From Prochlorococcus sp. AG-436-C13 (GTDB taxonomy: Bacteria; Cyanobacteriota; Cyanobacteriia; PCC-6307; Cyanobiaceae), in NCBI GenBank assembly GCA_003212695.1, contig QCPC01000004.1, positions 39,539 to 103,538 on the forward strand: a stretch of 64,000 bases of DNA, written 5' to 3'. The translations under genes were made by a program, and so were the position numbers. Shown piece by piece: positions 62,847 to 64,000 of this stretch (position 1 is its first letter; the number at the start of each line of letters is the position of its first letter). The notes beneath the pieces are model-generated. The model was not told where the DNA came from, did no database searches, and saw only the letters and a list, made by a program, of their open reading frames with translations.

Positions 62847-63439
62847 TGCTTAAAAACGATCGCTGGATCATTGAGCAATCAGAATCAGGAATGCTCAAAC
62901 CTTTTCAAGCCAATCTAATTAGGCATCTTGATCCTAATTCCAAAGAGAATCCTGTTTTAAGCTTTGGATGCTCTTCATACGGCTATGACTTGAGATTGTC
63001 CCCAAAAGAATTTCTAATATTCCGTCATGTTCCTGGGACAATTATGAATCCTAAAAAATTCAATCCAAAGAATCTAGAATCAACAGCCATTCAGAAAGAT
63101 GAAGACGGTGATTATTTCATCCTTCCTGCACATTCATATGGATTAGGAGTTGCTCTAGAAAAAATGAAAGTACCAGCAAATATAACCGTTATTTGCCTTG
63201 GTAAAAGCACTTATGCAAGATTAGGAATAATAGTGAATACAACTCCAGCAGAAGCTAGTTGGGAAGGACATTTAACTCTTGAATTCAGTAATAGTTCTGG
63301 TGCAGATTGTAGAATATATGCAAATGAAGGTATATGCCAATTGTTATTTTTTGAAGGTGACCCTTGTGAAACAACTTATAAAGATAGAAAAGGTAAATAT
63401 CAAAATCAACCCGAAAAAGTTACTCTTGCAAAGATTTAA
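62846..63439 (+). CDS. dcd: dCTP deaminase
   Basis: 'VICLGKSTYARLGIIVNTTPAEASWEGHLTLEFSNSSGADCRIYANEGICQLLFFEG'; ATG overlaps the previous stop by 1 nt. Confidence 0.95.
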   Translation: MLKNDRWIIEQSESGMLKPFQANLIRHLDPNSKENPVLSFGCSSYGYDLRLSPKEFLIFRHVPGTIMNPKKFNPKNLESTAIQKDEDGDYFILPAHSYGLGVALEKMKVPANITVICLGKSTYARLGIIVNTTPAEASWEGHLTLEFSNSSGADCRIYANEGICQLLFFEGDPCETTYKDRKGKYQNQPEKVTLAKI

Positions 63440-63441
63440 AA

Positions 63442-64000
63442 ATGAGTAATGACGTCAATTTAATAACTGTTACACCTGAAGCAGAAAAAACCATGGCCTA
63501 TATTGCCAGAGTTAGTAATCCTAGAAATCAAGAAAATCAAGACTTTCACAAATTAATCAAATATTGCATAAAAAATGAGCATTGGAGCGTATTTGAACAA
63601 GCTTATATGACACTTATGATTGAAACTAATAGGGGTATAGCTGCTCAGATACTAAGGCACAGATCCTTTACATTCCAAGAATTCTCACAACGATACGCAG
63701 ATAGTTCTCAATTGGGAACTATTCCAATACCTGAATTAAGGCGACAAGATACTAAGAATAGACAAAATTCAATATCTGATCTACCAAACAATATATCTGA
63801 AGATTTCAAAGAAAAAATAAAAGTACAGTTTGAAAATTCCCTTAAACTCTATCAAGAAATGCTAGACAAAGGTATTGCCAAGGAATGTGCACGTTTTATA
63901 CTCCCAATTGCAACACCTACGAGAATATATATGACTGGATCATGTCGTTCATGGATTCATTATATCAAGCTTAGATCTGGTCATGGTACTCAGAAAGAGC
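63442..64000 (+). CDS. thyX: FAD-dependent thymidylate synthase, 5' part (runs off window)
   Basis: MSNDVNLITVTPEAEKTMAYIARVSNPRNQ...; ThyX motif 'RHRSFTFQEFSQRYA'; 'EHWSVFEQA'. Confidence 0.95.
   Translation, partial: MSNDVNLITVTPEAEKTMAYIARVSNPRNQENQDFHKLIKYCIKNEHWSVFEQAYMTLMIETNRGIAAQILRHRSFTFQEFSQRYADSSQLGTIPIPELRRQDTKNRQNSISDLPNNISEDFKEKIKVQFENSLKLYQEMLDKGIAKECARFILPIATPTRIYMTGSCRSWIHYIKLRSGHGTQKE

Overview
This window looks like an AT-rich picocyanobacterial chromosome segment, most likely a low-light-adapted Prochlorococcus; this is inferred from gene content and protein sequences, with no search run. It is dense with core genes. The distinctive block is a phycoerythrin (PE) locus at about 2.2-8.4 kb: PBS-linker/ppeC-like gene, a 55-aa ORF missing from the ORF track, cpeS, cpeT, cpeY, a second HEAT-repeat lyase-family gene, cpeZ, cpeA and cpeB. 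The rest includes rub-ycf48-psbEFLJ, ndhCKJ, chlD, the small PSII genes psbK/psbI/psbN/psbH, purH, amt, glyA, leuCD, ntcA, dcd and partial thyX. There are three tRNA genes (Phe, Met, Arg). I found no CRISPR array, rRNA, transposase or phage module, and no obvious wholly new multi-gene system. Best leads: (i) bilin-attachment cysteines that match the lyases in the PE cluster, plus the unlisted small ORF; (ii) a CobO/BtuR-like protein next to ntcA whose Walker A motif looks erased, with an 18-nt palindrome upstream; (iii) NtcA-type promoters upstream of ntcA and amt; (iv) a possible short transcript at about 40.91-41.14 kb; (v) an 18-bp perfect hairpin and a 12-bp tRNA-Phe repeat near 1.05 kb; (vi) a NAD(P)H-dehydrogenase-like/SelD fusion; (vii) a Cas4/RecB-like plus RNase H-like nuclease. 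All family names come from motif recognition by eye.
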